A stretch of DNA of 64,000 bases. It comes from Nematostella vectensis. Lineage: Eukaryota > Cnidaria > Anthozoa > Actiniaria > Edwardsiidae. Positions 35,650 to 48,900 of the stretch are shown piece after piece. The DNA is taken from contig NC_064034.1 in the NCBI RefSeq assembly GCF_932526225.1, positions 808,501-872,500 on the forward strand, given 5' to 3'. The translations under genes were made by a program, and so were the position numbers. Within the stretch, counting starts at the first letter, position 1; every line of letters starts with the position of its first letter. Below the pieces are notes generated by a model. That model was not told the DNA's origin, did no database searches, and worked only from the letters and a program-made list of their open reading frames with translations.

Positions 35650-38600
35650 ACTGAGTTTGATGAATTGCAAAGTTTCAATAGGAACTAGATAGAATCAGTG
35701 GTTCTGAGTCCGCCTATGTTCCTCTAAAGCTAGTTGAGCTATGTTGTGCGGAAGTCTACTGCCCGTGTCTCGTGATCACAGAGGTCAATTAAAAAGGTTA
35801 AAATAAGTTTTGGTTGTCTATCAAATATTCAGATGCAAAGGAAAAACAAAATATGCTCAGGCAACAGTGGCTAGCACATGATACAGACCGAAGGGATTTC
35901 TTTATCGACAACAAGTTATGCTAGTCGAAGAATAGCTCAATACAGAAGTCACTAAGTAAAAAAAAAAATACTATAACCGTATTCAACTAAACTGAAGTAA
36001 AAACAAAAGCAACAACCAAAAACAGATAGTACCCAAAAACAGATGGTACCAATAGCTTGTAAAAGGAACGATTTTGAAGGCAAAATCTAAAAAGGGATTT
36101 AGTCACTTCATTTTTCGTTCCTGTGACATAAAAAGAACGCCAGTGGAAAACTACTGCCTTCACGTAGACGTCACGTAGTCAAGTCACGTAGACTTATACG
36201 CTATAGAATAATTACATCACGTAAAGAAAAAAAAACATTTAAAGGAATAATCAATCTCAGATAGGCGACAATAATTACTGGAAATGAAGTGTATTACTCC
36301 GCTAATGAATTTTAGTTTTGGAAAATGGTATAAAAGGATATACAATAAAACAAGAGGATGGTATTGAAATCGTGATATAGTCTGTGTAAACAGCTGCACG
36401 TACGCTACTGAAGTAAAAAAAAATCCTTTCCAGGCGCGGTTACTCCTGTCACGATTAGACTCGTATCGCGTGACAGAGGCAGAAAGTTCGTCATTAATAT
36501 AAGGATCATGCGAGTAAGGCAAACATATCCATTCTTCACATTCCAGAGTAATACATTTAAAAGGTGTCTTACCCAAAGAAATTTGATAGATTTGTTGTTC
36601 GTGTTTAGCACTGCGACAAAAACATGCGTTTACCTAAACGACCAAGAAAATGTCACTCAAAACTGAGGTCAATCCGCATATTCATTCGTGGCCAATGTAA
36701 TGTCAATCACACTTTATCATTGCATAGATGAGTGAAAGAATTGAAGAAAGGATAAAAATGATTCATAAAGCTTTTCTATATGAGTCTAATAGCTTTTATT
36801 GCAATAAAAACTACGAAAACAATGCGGGACATTTCATTTTCTAGTCATCAAAATAGTGCTCATCAAAGCTCATTATAAACAAGCAAAATAAAGAAATTCC
36901 GCGATGGATTTCTATTGCGCAGCGCAATAAAGCAAACGCGTTTACAGATACATACTTGAACGTTATTGTTATATAAGGTGCAATTTTTTTTGCCAACCCT
37001 GCGATTTACCTTATTCAAATAGCCGTAGGGCAATCATTACCACACTCCTAACGATTTCAACTCTAGTTGTGAAGATGGTTGTTTTTGGATAATAACAAGA
37101 CTACATACGTGACTACATGTTCGCTCAACCAGTCAGTAGAGCCGTTATTAATAGCGCGGGGTTGGTGCCTATGGGCCGACACACAAGATATGCTAAGACC
37201 CCTGACCCTATCAGCTGAAAGGAAGTGCTTGTCAGTTAGCTAGACATTCTCACTCACACGTCTTTCAATCGACCCACAGAGACAATGGTCGCATTTAATA
37301 AAAAATTACCCTAGCTGTTCTTGTTTTTGATAAGGTAAGCAATAAATATATGGACATGAAATTGAAACATTTTAAATGAAAATCAATCAGATTTTCTTCT
37401 GTACGTGTTATTTCCATATTTTTGAAAACAGCTGAAACAAAACTGAAAGAGCTATAAAAAACGCTTCAATATTGGAACAGCTAAAAACACTGCAGACGAG
37501 ACTACGCGTACCTACAGACGCACTGATCCAATGCCAGCCTCAGAAAATAAGCCAATCACGTTTAAAAATAATAAAAATAAGAATCTTTTATTAGGAAGTT
37601 TTCTCATGAAACATGATTTTTAGTTTGTAATGGATAGTTGCCCAAAAATCATGCATTAGGGACAATTTTAAGTCATACAATGCCTTATACTGAAAGAAAA
37701 ACACACAAATAAACAAACACTTAAATTCAAAGAGGCTCAAGCAAAATTACATTTTACAGGGTTCTTTGAATTATCTGTCAAGAGGTTACTTGGTTTATAC
37801 ACCTATTTTAAAAGGTTAGACTTTTGAATAAAGATGGACTTCATGTTTCATAACCCGCAGTGCTTCATGGGTATCAAATAATTGAGGATATAAGCGTAAA
37901 TAAAAAGTAATCTAGGTTATAAAAGTTGTATCCCTCTTGTTTACGTCTGTAAGCGTTCACATGGTTTCAAAGACTATGAAATACCATAGTTGCTTGAATA
38001 AGGGTCTCCACTGAATAAGCGCCTTGTCTTATAGTCTTCCTCGCAGCGATTCTGGACTCGTCTTGCTAGACGATTAGGATAGGTACACATTGTTTATTAC
38101 CTTGTGCATGTGATTATAAAGGTTATAAGGTTATTGTATTGTACTTGTGAACAGAATCTACACTAACCTCTCTCAATAAAGCCTTACTATATTTTTGAAG
38201 TATAAATAATGCATTAATTCTACTTATATATGTAGATAAATGCAGCAGAGTTGTTATATCGTTTGCAGTCATTGCATTTCTACCATCATCGCCTCGCAGG
38301 CTAAAGAATGTCATGTCACGCAAGTATATAATACCGCGAGTGACAACAGTCGCATCATCGCAAACCAACGCACACATCTTATATAACGAAAGTTAGGTTT
38401 TATAACTAAAGTTAGGTTGAATACATTCTATATTTCTTCCATCCACCTGACACATGAGTAAGCGGTTTTCGCAATTTTGCGACAAGCTATTACTGCTTAA
38501 TAATGAACTTTAAGTTCCGTTCGGTTCAGCTACTTGAAAATAAACGCAAAGTTCTTATTCAAAACATAAGTAGTATACACGTAAGCAGATTTGTCCCAAG

Positions 38601-38656
38601 CTTATTATCTGGCAAATACTAATGTTTTTAAGCATATACAGTCAGCTTATACTTAC
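35650..38656. other. Non-coding stretch upstream of the PP2C-like gene
   Basis: AT-rich. If the exon at 38657-38790 is joined to the PP2C-like gene, this is intron. Short frames at 36217-36611 and 38123-38377 have no recognisable homology and did not splice in phase with the known exons. Confidence 0.45.
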
Positions 38657-38790
38657 ATATAGGCGATAGAAAGTCTTTGAGTGAAAATTACAGGGTCTTC
38701 ATCCGATTCAATTCCACTGTCTGTACTATCCATGATGTTAGACGTGCTACGATCACTAGCTTGCACCTTCACGGCTGTCATCCAGGCCAT
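38657..38790 (-). CDS. Probable first coding exon, possible alternative start of the PP2C-like gene
   Basis: Opens with ATGGCCTGGATGACAGCC and encodes 44 residues including the acidic segment DSTDSGIESDEDP, then ends TATAT|GTAAGT in phase 2. The PP2C-like exon at 34115 accepts phase 2, so the two would join without a stop to read ..SIAYMEKMKQ... The exon at 35649-35438 also ends in phase 2. The parsimonious reading is two alternative first exons, but the exon could belong to an unseen gene. Confidence 0.5.
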
Positions 38791-39524
38791 ATGGGCTTTT
38801 GAAGGGGTTTTCTACCCTTCTAGGGATTTGTTTATGACTTCTAATTAAAGTGAATCTGAAATTCGATGTCTAATGCTCGTGATCATCCCAGCGCTAAAAG
38901 CGACACAGTCGAGACAATAGGGGCGATATCGTCATGTTTGACGTCATATCTCGGGGGCAGATAAACCGCGTGTTCCTATTGGTTACTTGTTACGAAACTG
39001 GGTATAAATAAATATTATCAATGAAAATAAAGATTACGATGGTTCAGTCTGTAACCATGGGCATATCCGACCTAAAACCAGCACACCGTGTTTCACGCGA
39101 TCCACATCACGTGTGAAATGAAAGTCAAAAGCGCAGCGTGTTTCTGAGATAATTGAATTGGAAGCTGGGGCGTGTGATCAAGAGCTTGCCAGTAAAAGTG
39201 ACTCACATTAGTACTTTCCTTCCCAGGAATTTCCACGATTCCTTGTTATATCATAATATATAGATTTTGGCATTGCATTGGCTTAGCTTATTTTCGCTTT
39301 ATAATTTAAGAAATGTTAAATATTATTGTTATATTTTTTCCTGTATAGGCCACTTTTTCTTGGGTATGGAGCAACGCTCACGCGTAGCTCCGCTATAAAG
39401 TTTCCCGCCACAAGTCACAGGGTCACGTGTGATGTCACGACTAGGCAGTAGTCATGTGTTCACTCTCTGTGAATGAAAGGTGTGCCAAAAGATCGGATTC
39501 TACATCCGAGTCACCGGGAACAAT

Positions 39525-39733
39525 AGGGTGATTTAGATCCACGACGCCGGCAAGAGGACGCCGCCTCGCGCACGTTCGATTGCGCGCGCACGCTATTTTT
39601 TGCCGGCGGGACGTGAAAAAGCATGAAATGCCGTCCTGAACAGGACGCGACGCCGGCAAGAAAAGCGTGCGCGTGCAATCGAAAGTGCGCGAGGCGGCAT
39701 CTTCTTGCCGGCGTCGTGGATCTAAATCACCCT
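39525..39733. mobile_element. MITE with ~90-bp GC-rich inverted arms
   Basis: Begins AGGGTGATTTAGATCCACGA and ends with its reverse complement. The arms continue through CGCCGGCAAGA and GCGCGAGGCGGC-type blocks and leave a short loop with TGCCGGCGGGACG. The flanks repeat AAT (39522-39524 and 39734-39736), a possible 3-bp target duplication. It has no coding capacity. Confidence 0.85.
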
Positions 39734-39759
39734 AATTACTTACCCGAAACGTATAACAA

Positions 39760-40215
39760 GCGTATTTTTAAAGCGCCAATTTCGTCGGCCGTTGAGAAAA
39801 CCGCCGTTGTGAAAACCCGAAGAAAAAAAGGAGCAAAGGAGGTTACAACAATGTCAGAGAAACGCTGGCAAGAGATGAGCTGCTGCAAGATGGTGAGAAA
39901 GTGGAGGGGAAGGAATTGGCTGAATACATTAATTCGGAAAAAGTGAAGGCACAAAAGTCAAATGTGCGACTAAATCCAGGTTGTCAACCTGATAAAGGTT
40001 GATGCTATATATGACACAGAAGAAGCAAAAAGGCTTCTCGTTCTTCTCCATGCGAGGAAAAGCGCAGCACGAGAAAGCAATGAAAGAGAGGAAGACAGGA
40101 AATTAGATATGAGCGAGGATATTGATGACGAAGAATTAGCGCTTATAGCGTTAAAACGTTTTGTTAAAAATATGGAACATAAGTATATAGTATTCTATAG
40201 ATCAAACGTAGTTTA
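39760..40215 (+). pseudogene. Possible decayed coding sequence
   Basis: Two consecutive plus-strand frames look protein-like: one with GEKVEGKELAEYINSEKVKA, a stop-containing gap near 40005, and a second with EEAKRLLVLLHARKSAARES and a following acidic/Lys-rich tail. The composition suggests a relic of a transposon or duplicated gene. I cannot name a family, and chance is possible. Confidence 0.3.
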
Positions 40216-41307
40216 ATATGTATTCTGGACTCCTGGATTTTACATGCCAAATAACTGTCCCAGAGACTCTTTAAACCAAGAAGTCTGATTTGTTAAATTA
40301 GAAGAGACAACACACAAAGAAATCAGTGTCCCCCCTTTTTAAAATACACATTCTTTCGACCCCCCCCCCCCCCCCCCCACAGTATCCTCATACCCCCTCC
40401 TCGGGATAATAAATGAACTTTCCCTAAGTCATTGGGTATTATAATATTATGTACACTTAAATTTAAGAACATCGTTAAGAACATCTTCGGCCTTTATTGC
40501 TCCAAACATAAGAACGGCTCAGCCTCAAATGAAAATTCGACGTTCTTATAAAAAAAAAAAGAGTGTATGACACGTTGACCTCATGGGAGTTTGACTTCAA
40601 AAAGATTAACCATAAATAGACATAACGGCGAGCAAATCGTCGGACATTACATCAAAAATAGTTCTGTTAGTCATAGGTCTCTGTTTCATTTTCAAATTGC
40701 TATGGTAAAATATACATTATTAACTTTTACGAAAAAGAAATTAAAAGAACGACTGCTTGCCCCTAGATATGGATGGTGTGCATTAGAATTAGTAGCCAAA
40801 AAAAACGCGATTTGAGTGTAAAAGCCAATACTATAATTTTGTTTAGAAAAAAACATTTTTGATAAGGTATTTTTACGAACTGCTCTGACAAGTACTATTA
40901 TTTGGCTATTAGCCCCATTTATCCTGATGTTTTCCAATTAATATAAATCTCAAAATAGAATTCATGCATGGATGTTCAGCAAGTCTTGTATGAGCTCCCA
41001 CCAACAGACTTACAAAGTTGAACACAATTCCCCTTTATACAGGCATATACAAAGATGAACACACTTTGTAAAACTGGACAATTTATTGCAACCACAGCTA
41101 AAACCTATAACCTATAACACAATTATGTGTATATTTTACAAAGAGTTTTAGACTAGATCAAGTCAACAAAAGCAAGATATTATTTACAATAATATGTCCC
41201 TGTCAGATATAAGGTTTTCATGAAGAGAAACTTACTGGTAATTTTATAGAATAAACCAAGTCATTGTGACCAAACATTTGTACCACACACTTCACACAGA
41301 TACTAAG

Positions 41308-42907
41308 TCAGTTCTTGTAGTTGATCAACTGGTAATTATCAGGCAAAGATGGATCATCAACCTAGAAATAGAATAGATAGTACATAAAATAAACAATATG
41401 AATAGCAAAATAGGAATTCGCATAAATCTTAAAATAGAGTAGATACGACATGACAGAAAAACATGACATGACGCTTCAAATAAGCCCATTTCACAGCTAA
41501 TAAGGTGGAAAATTTCTCTAAGTATGTAGTGAGTAATAGCAAACAAAATATCAAATGCAACTTTTTGATATTGATGTGACTATTTTTAAGTGTCATTGAA
41601 ATTTGAGCTTTTCCTCCCTAAGCCCATTTAAAATACCTTAAAAAGCAAAAATCTGGGTATGTGAATTTTGGCCTCACGTTATTTGTGTTTTGAAAATATT
41701 TCTGAAACACAAGGAACCAATGGCCATTGTAAGAAATCGTGTCTTCTTTATCTATCTCGAATTGCACATTTTCCAGGTTTTTTCATCATGTCAGTAGATA
41801 CATAAATAAATATTGTATGAAAAGCAAGATATGAATTGGCTTACAAAGGAATTGTATTTTAATGATAGGTGCTTATACAAGGAAATTGGCATTAATAATA
41901 TTTACACAGGGAACAAGAAATGCAATTCCCAGCTGGTTTATGCAAATTCTACTGCATCATTTGAAGAGGAATTGGGGATCAAACACAATGAGTTAGGAAG
42001 CTCCTTGTTAGCACAGATGCAGGCAATAACTCAGTATTCCAATAATTAACAACTAACCTTTGCATACTTGGCTAGTCTCTGGGAAGGGATGTGTCTGTAT
42101 GGTGGAACAGGCCTCCTCTGAAAAACATCAAGAAGAAATAAACACAAAAATGCAGTAGTTGTAATACTATTAAGTGCCACCCTTAGGACTGTGAATAGCA
42201 GCTGTAGGTTACTGATTACTTCTTTTTCGGGCGACAGAATTTGCCATTAGCTTTCGCCACTAAGCAATGAGAGAGAACATCATTCTTAACATTGTTTGTT
42301 TGACTCCCAGCTAATTGATGTTGGGAAAGAAGTGTTAATGACAAATTAACCTTTTTGATCAGTATCCGAAATTGGCAAATGGGATAAAAATACTGAAAGA
42401 AAGATTAATTGTCTCGTTTAAGGCGATCTTTACCACCAGAAGGCCTGGTTTCGTTCAATAATGGCGCCGAGTCAAACTAAAGGCTGTACAAACGAATCCC
42501 AGCGATAAATTTGCCAACATAAAACCAGAACAGTGCCAATAAATATACAGGATTATAACGAACGAATACATACCTCAAGCTGCAGAGCTATATAGGCAAC
42601 AGGGATACAAATAGCGGCATAAACGCCAAAGGCAATCAGAGTATTCCTCCTCCAATTCTTTGGATTACACCACCATCCCCCGGACGGCGACCACACAAAC
42701 TTGGGATAAGCGAACTTCTTCCCGCCTCCCTAATATCAATAACACATTCATGAGAATTCGTTGTGCATTTATGACGAGAAAACGTTGAAATATTATTGAA
42801 AAACAAGAAAAGCAGTGAATTTCCCTCACCATGTTCAAACGCTGAGGCCAACTCCAGCCCGCTTGGAATGACGGGTAAATGCGGGGTTCCTGTGTATTAT
42901 TAACCAT
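41308..42907 (-). CDS. Small single-pass membrane protein, 115 residues
   Basis: Four exons, 42907-42830, 42729-42574, 42117-42058 and 41361-41308, all joined in phase 0 with GT-AG ends; the stop is TGA at 41308-41310. The N terminus is MVNNTQEPRIYPSF, followed by a Trp-rich segment (FVWSPSGGWWCNPKNWRRNT), one hydrophobic helix (IAFGVYAAICIPVAYIAL), and a basic Pro-rich tail (ERRPVPPYRHIPSQRLAKYA). The size, single helix and Trp/Pro composition resemble small mitochondrial inner-membrane or complex I accessory proteins, but I do not recognise the family. It is divergent from PPWD1, with start codons 27 bp apart. Confidence 0.85.
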
Positions 42908-42934
42908 GATACCTCAGTGAGCCGAGGATTCAAG
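42908..42934. promoter_or_regulatory. Compact divergent promoter region
   Basis: Only 27 bp separate the minus-strand ATG (42907) from the PPWD1 ATG (42935). The segment contains TACCTCAGTGAGCCGAGGAT. Core promoter elements must therefore lie inside the opposite gene's first exon or intron, or the two 5' UTRs overlap. No TATA box is visible. Confidence 0.6.
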
Positions 42935-45900
42935 ATGGCGGACGTGGAGCGCAAAAGAGCGGCAGAGAGTGACAGTGAGGACGAAGATGTGATTGGACCT
43001 ATGCCGGCTCCCGAGCCCAAGCCGAAGAAGAAGAAAAGTGTGTTGGTTTTTATTTGAGAAACAGCCTTTTGAGTTTCGGAATGTCACTTTTTGCGGTACT
43101 TTATTTCTGTTGACTCTATGTTCACTAATCATCTATATTCGGAAGACAAAACGGTTTTAAAAAAAGAACCTATCAATCAGTTATTCAATCAGATATAGCA
43201 GTACCATCTGACCGTATGATAGGTATATAACCAGCAAAATTAGGAGAGAAGGTTTGAATTGTTTGTCCATTCAGATGCTAAAATCTAGTACCGTTTTGTA
43301 TCTTCCCCAGTGCTAGAATTTGAGCCTGTGTACCTACAGAACCTACCGTCGGCGGAGGGATACGAAAAGAGCTACATGCACAGAGATGTCATCACGCACC
43401 TCGTCGTTACAGAGTGTGTATTTAAGTCAAGGGTCTTCTTTTGTTTCCCTATGAATACATCCATCAAGAGGTCTGAATTCTGAAGACTTACCCAAAATAA
43501 AAGCAGTTATGAATAGATTTGGTTGGTAATTGGTCTTTTTCATGTTTTTTAGGACAAACTTTCTAGTGACAGCAAGCTGTGATGGCCATATAAAATTCTG
43601 GAAAAAGCAAGAAGAAGGAATTGAGTTTGTCAAGCACTTTAAAAGTCACCTAGGTACTGTATATAAGCATGGTCCCCTGATGAGTGGGCAACCACGAAAC
43701 AGGCCTGTAGGGAAACCTATGTAGTTTGTATTTTTCTCAAACCAACACTATACACCGCTCTACTTTCGAGTATTGAGCATTTTCTATGAAAGCCTTCAAC
43801 CATCATTTTAAGCATGGTATTAATGTACATATAAATATGTATAGTGGATGTCTTGATTCAAGCACAGACAGTTCTTGTCATTGACACCTGTAAATCGCTA
43901 TCAGAAGCCCCAGTCAGCCATCTTTCTACTCATGGTTCTGAATGCACTGATGTCTTTTTTCCCTACCTTAAGGCTCAATCATGGTTCTGAATGCACTGAT
44001 GTCTTTTTTCCCTACCTTAAGGCTCAATCATGGTTCTGAATGCACTGATGTCTTTTTTCCCTACCTTAAGGCTCAATCATGGTTCTGAATGCACTGATGT
44101 CTTTCTTCCCTACCTTAAGGCTCAATCATGGTTCTGAATGCACTGATGTCTTTTTTCCCTACCTTAAGGCTCAATCCAGGGAATATCTGCAAGTGCTGAT
44201 GGCCAGCTACTGTGCTCTGTGGCCTCTGACAAGTCAATGAAAGTATTTGATGTCATCAATTTTGGTAAGACAATTTCAACAATGAAAATAAATGAATTTT
44301 TTTTTTCAAGCTAACCACCCTTATAAGATACAACAAGAGAACAGATGGTGTTTAACTTGCTATAATAGGTTAAAGTGAGTGTTGGGTGAGTGGTGTTTAA
44401 CTTGGTAAGATTCTGCTTGAGGTAATCTTAACATTGCTTCAAGTTAGAGTTAGAAGTGTTTTGTGCGAGTTATACAGTACTACTCTAGAACATATGCACA
44501 CTGTTTAGACTGTTCACGAAATTTGCAAACACTGTTCATGAAATTCAGGAACAAAGCTGTGCAAATGAACCACATATTATTAAGTCTTGTCTCTTTTCCC
44601 CCAGTTTAATTGTTATTTACTAGGTATAGATAATTTAATAAACCAGTTAAATACCTCGGACGTGGACAGTTTGCAGTATAACAGCATACACCTATTTCAA
44701 AATATATGTTGTCAGTGCAAATGGCAAATGACATATGTCAAGTGCAGTTCTGCTATCAAAAAATACCATGGAACTTAAATTTCTACTAAATGTATGAAAA
44801 TTTGGGAAATTTCTTATAATTTTTTTTATAATACTTATCATTTTTTTTCTTACAAATAATTATATTCATGATAAGCAGTACTTGGTCTTAGAACTGCCAT
44901 TTGCCAATTGCCAATTGCCATTTGCACTGACAACGTTTATTGAAATAGGTGTATGTTCAAGAGCGGTACTGTAGAAGTTTTATGTGAGTGCTTTTAGGTT
45001 AGAGTTACATAGAAGTGTTACATAGGGTGAGTTGTTTGAGAGAATCTGCTTAAGTAACTTACGTAGGTGTTTTGTTCCAGATATGATCAACATGTTGAAA
45101 CTCAACCATGCACCAGGACAATGTGAGTGGGTCTTTCCCAGAGGAGCTGCTGTTGCTGCAGTGGCATGGTATGATGTAGATGGGTGTGTTGATATAATAT
45201 GTAGATGGGTGTGTTGATATAATATGTAGATTGGTGTGTTGATATAATATGTAGATGGGTGTGTTGATATAATATGTAGATTGGTGTGTTGATATAATAT
45301 GTAGATGGGTGTGTTGATATAATATGTAGATGGGTGTGTTGATATAATATGTAGATGGGTGTGTTGATATAATATGTAGATGGGTGTGTTGATACAATAT
45401 GTAGATGGGTGTGTTGATATAATATGTAGATGGGTGTGTTGATATAATATGTAGATGGGTGTGTTGATATAATATGTAGATGGGTGTGTTGATATAATAT
45501 GTAGATGGGTGTGTTGATATAATATGTAGATGGGTGTGTTGATACAATATGTAGATGGGTGTGTTGATATAATATGTAGATGGGTGTGTTGATATAATAT
45601 GTAGATGGGTGTGTTGATATAATATGTAGATGGGTGCGTTGATATAATATGTAGATGGGTGTGTTGATATAATATGTAGATGGGTGTGTTGATATAATAT
45701 GTAGATGGGTGTGTTGATATAATATGTAGATGGGTGTGTTGATATAATATGTAGATTGGTGTGTTGATATAATATGTAGATGGGTGTGTTGATATAATAT
45801 GTAGATGGGTGTGTTGATATAATATGTAGATGGGTGTGTTGATATAATATGTAGATTAGTGTGTTGATATAATATGTAGATGGGTGTGTTGATATAATAT

Positions 45901-48900
45901 GTAGATGGGTGTGTTGATATAATATGTAGATGGGTGTGTTGATATAATATGTAGATGGGTGTGTTGATATAATATGTAGATTGGTGTGTTGATATAATAC
46001 GTAGATGGGTGTGTTGATATAATATGTAGATGGGTGTGTTGATATAATATGTAGATGGGTGTGTTGATATAATATGTAGATGGGTGTGTTGATATAATAT
46101 GTAGATTGGTGTGTTGATATAATATGTAGATTGGTGTGTTGATATAATATGTAGATTGGCACGTTGATATAATATGTAGATGGGTGTGTTGATATAATAT
46201 GTAGATGGGTGTGTTGATATAATATGTAGATGGGTGTGTTGATATAATATGTAGATGGGTGTGTTGATATAATATGTAGATGGGTGTGTTGATATAATAT
46301 GTGGATTGGTGTATTGATATAATATGTAGATGGGTGTGTTGATATAATATGTAGATGGGTGTGTTGATATAATATGTGGATTGGTGTGTTGATATAATAT
46401 ATAGATGGGTGTGTTGATATAATATGTAGATTGGTTTGGTAATACTATATGTAGATTGGTTTGTTGATATAATATGTAGATTGGCGCGTTGATATAATGT
46501 GTAGATTAGTGTGTTGATATATGTAGATTGGTTTGTTGATATAATATGTAGATTGGCACATTGATATAATGTGTAGATTGGTGTGTTGATATAATATGTA
46601 GATGGGAGTGTTGATATAATGTGTAGATTGGTGTGTTAATATAATATGTGGATTTGTGTGTTGATATGATGCAGTATGTAGGAGGGAGAAAGAACGATAT
46701 GTGAAATTTCCTATTATTTTATTCTACAGCTCAGATGCTGACAGGGGGGTGATTCATATCTATGATGGGAGAGGCTCAAATACCCCACTGCACACTTTGA
46801 ACATTCACTCAAGCACAATAACTGTCATAAGGGTAAGTTTTCCCAACACTTATTATTCTTGGTCATCAGGACATTTTGGGTTGAAAAGTGGTTGTGATGT
46901 GTAAAAAATTAATACAACTTTTCCATTTTCAGTACAACCCTAGATATGATATTGTGGTATCCACAGACACAGCTGGTATGGTTGAGTACTGGTCAGCACT
47001 AAAAGGAGACTTCAAGTTTCCCAAGAACCTGGACTTTGAATATAAAACAGACACAGACCTGTTTGAGTTTATCATGGTAAGTGATCATTCTTATCTTGGT
47101 AAGTGATCATTATTATCATGGAAAATGATCATTCTTATCATGGGAAGTGATCATTCTTATCATGGGAAGTGATCATTCTTATTATGGTAAACAATCTTTC
47201 TTATAATGGGAAGTGATCATTCTTATCATGGTAATCAATCATTCTTATCATGGTAAGTGATCCTTCTTATCATGGTAAGTGATCATTCTTATGGTAATCG
47301 ATCATTCTTATCATGGTAATTGATCAGTTTTTTCCTGGTAATGGATCAGTCTTATCATGGTAATCGATCATTCTTATCATGGTAATCAATCTTTCTTATC
47401 ATGGTAAGTGATCATTCTTATCATGGTAAGTGATCATTCTTATCAAGGTAAGTGATCATTCTTATCATGGTAAGTGATCATTCTTATCATGGTAAGTGAT
47501 CATTCTTATCATGGTAATGGATCATTCTTATCATGGTAAGTGATCATTCTTATCATGGTAAGTGATCATTCTTATCATGGTAAGTGATCAGTCTTATCGT
47601 GGTAAGGGATCAGTCTTATCATGGTAAGTGATAATTCTTATTAAGGTAAGTGATCATTCTTATCAAGGTAAGCAATCATTCTTATCATGGTAATAGATCA
47701 TTCTTATCATGGTAAGTGATCATTCTTATCATGGTAATTGATCATTCTCATCATGGTAAGTGATCATTCTTATCATGGTAAGTGATCATTCTTATCATGG
47801 TAATGGATCATTTTTATCAAGGTAAGTGATCATTCTTATCATGGTAAGTGATCATTCTTATCAAGGTAAGTGATCATTCTTATAATGAAATACAATACAT
47901 TTTCATAAGATTTTTTATCTTATTGTTCAAACAGTGTAAAACATTTCCAGTTTCTCTGCGCTTTTCACCTGATGGGAAAATGTTTGTTACTATGGCAACA
48001 GATCGAAAGGTAAGAAAGCACATGTTACTATGGCAACAGATGGTAAAAAAGAAGTTGTTTCTATGGCAACAGATAAAAAGTTAAGGAAGCAGACTTTGAG
48101 TAGAAATAATGTTTTGGTTGATTGGTTATCAGGTTAGGGTGTTCCGGTTTCTTTGTGGGAAGAAGTCGCGTGTGTTTGATGAGTCTCTGCAAGTCTTCAC
48201 TGAGATGCAGCAGGTATACTGATGTGTATAGGAATCTGAAGGTGTGAGCGTAAGTTGACAAGTACTTTTTTGCAGCAAAAACAACAACTTCCTAACATGG
48301 AATTCGGGCGCCGTGTTGCCATCGAAAGAGATTTAGAGAAATCAGATGCATTCAAGTATTCTAATGTTGGTAAGTTGTCGAAGTGTTGATTTGTCCTAGG
48401 TGGATAATGTATTCAGGGTAGGTGACATTTATATTTGGTGAAATTTGATAATAGGGTGCCAAAATATAACACCTGTTTGTTTTTATCTATTCTAGTCTTT
48501 GATGAAAGTGGGTACTTTATTCTGTATGCAACTATGCTAGGAATAAAAGGTACTGTATGAGACCATACTAGGAATAAAAGGTACTGTCTGTATGCGACCA
48601 TGCTAGGAATAAAAGGTACCGTCTGTATGCGACCATGCTAGGAATAAAAGGTACCGTCTGTATGCGACCATACTAGGAATAAAAGGTACTGTCTGTATGC
48701 GACCATGCTTGGAATAAAAGGTACCGTCTGTGTTTGTCTAAAGCCAATCATTACAGGTACAGAATCATGGAATCCATTCTTTCATGTCTCACTGTCCTTT
48801 TTTATTTTCAGTTGTCAACCTTCATACAAATCGTTGTGTAAGGATAATAGGAAAGGTATGTAAGAACATAAAAAAACAGTAGTTGTACAGCATAAAAGTA

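Larger units (their letters stand above)
38791..41307. other. Intergenic stretch with a MITE and a decayed frame
   Basis: Includes a TATA-like GGGTATAAATAAATA near 39000, the MITE at 39525-39733, a C-run at about 40362-40379, and a possible degraded open frame at 39760-40215. No intact gene was recognised. Confidence 0.5.

Noticed and set aside
36560..36620. Possible small exon between GTCGCAG and TTTGG|GTAAGAC
   Set aside because: Good splice consensus but its exit phase does not fit the PP2C-like acceptor at 34115, and there is no homology.
38123..38377. 84-codon minus-strand frame
   Set aside because: Looks moderately protein-like, but its acceptor phase (0) does not match the exon at 38657 and no family is recognisable.
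45059..46162. 367-codon minus-strand frame of [14 protein letters not shown] repeats
   Set aside because: Artefact of the stop-free 25-bp array inside a PPWD1 intron, antisense to the gene.
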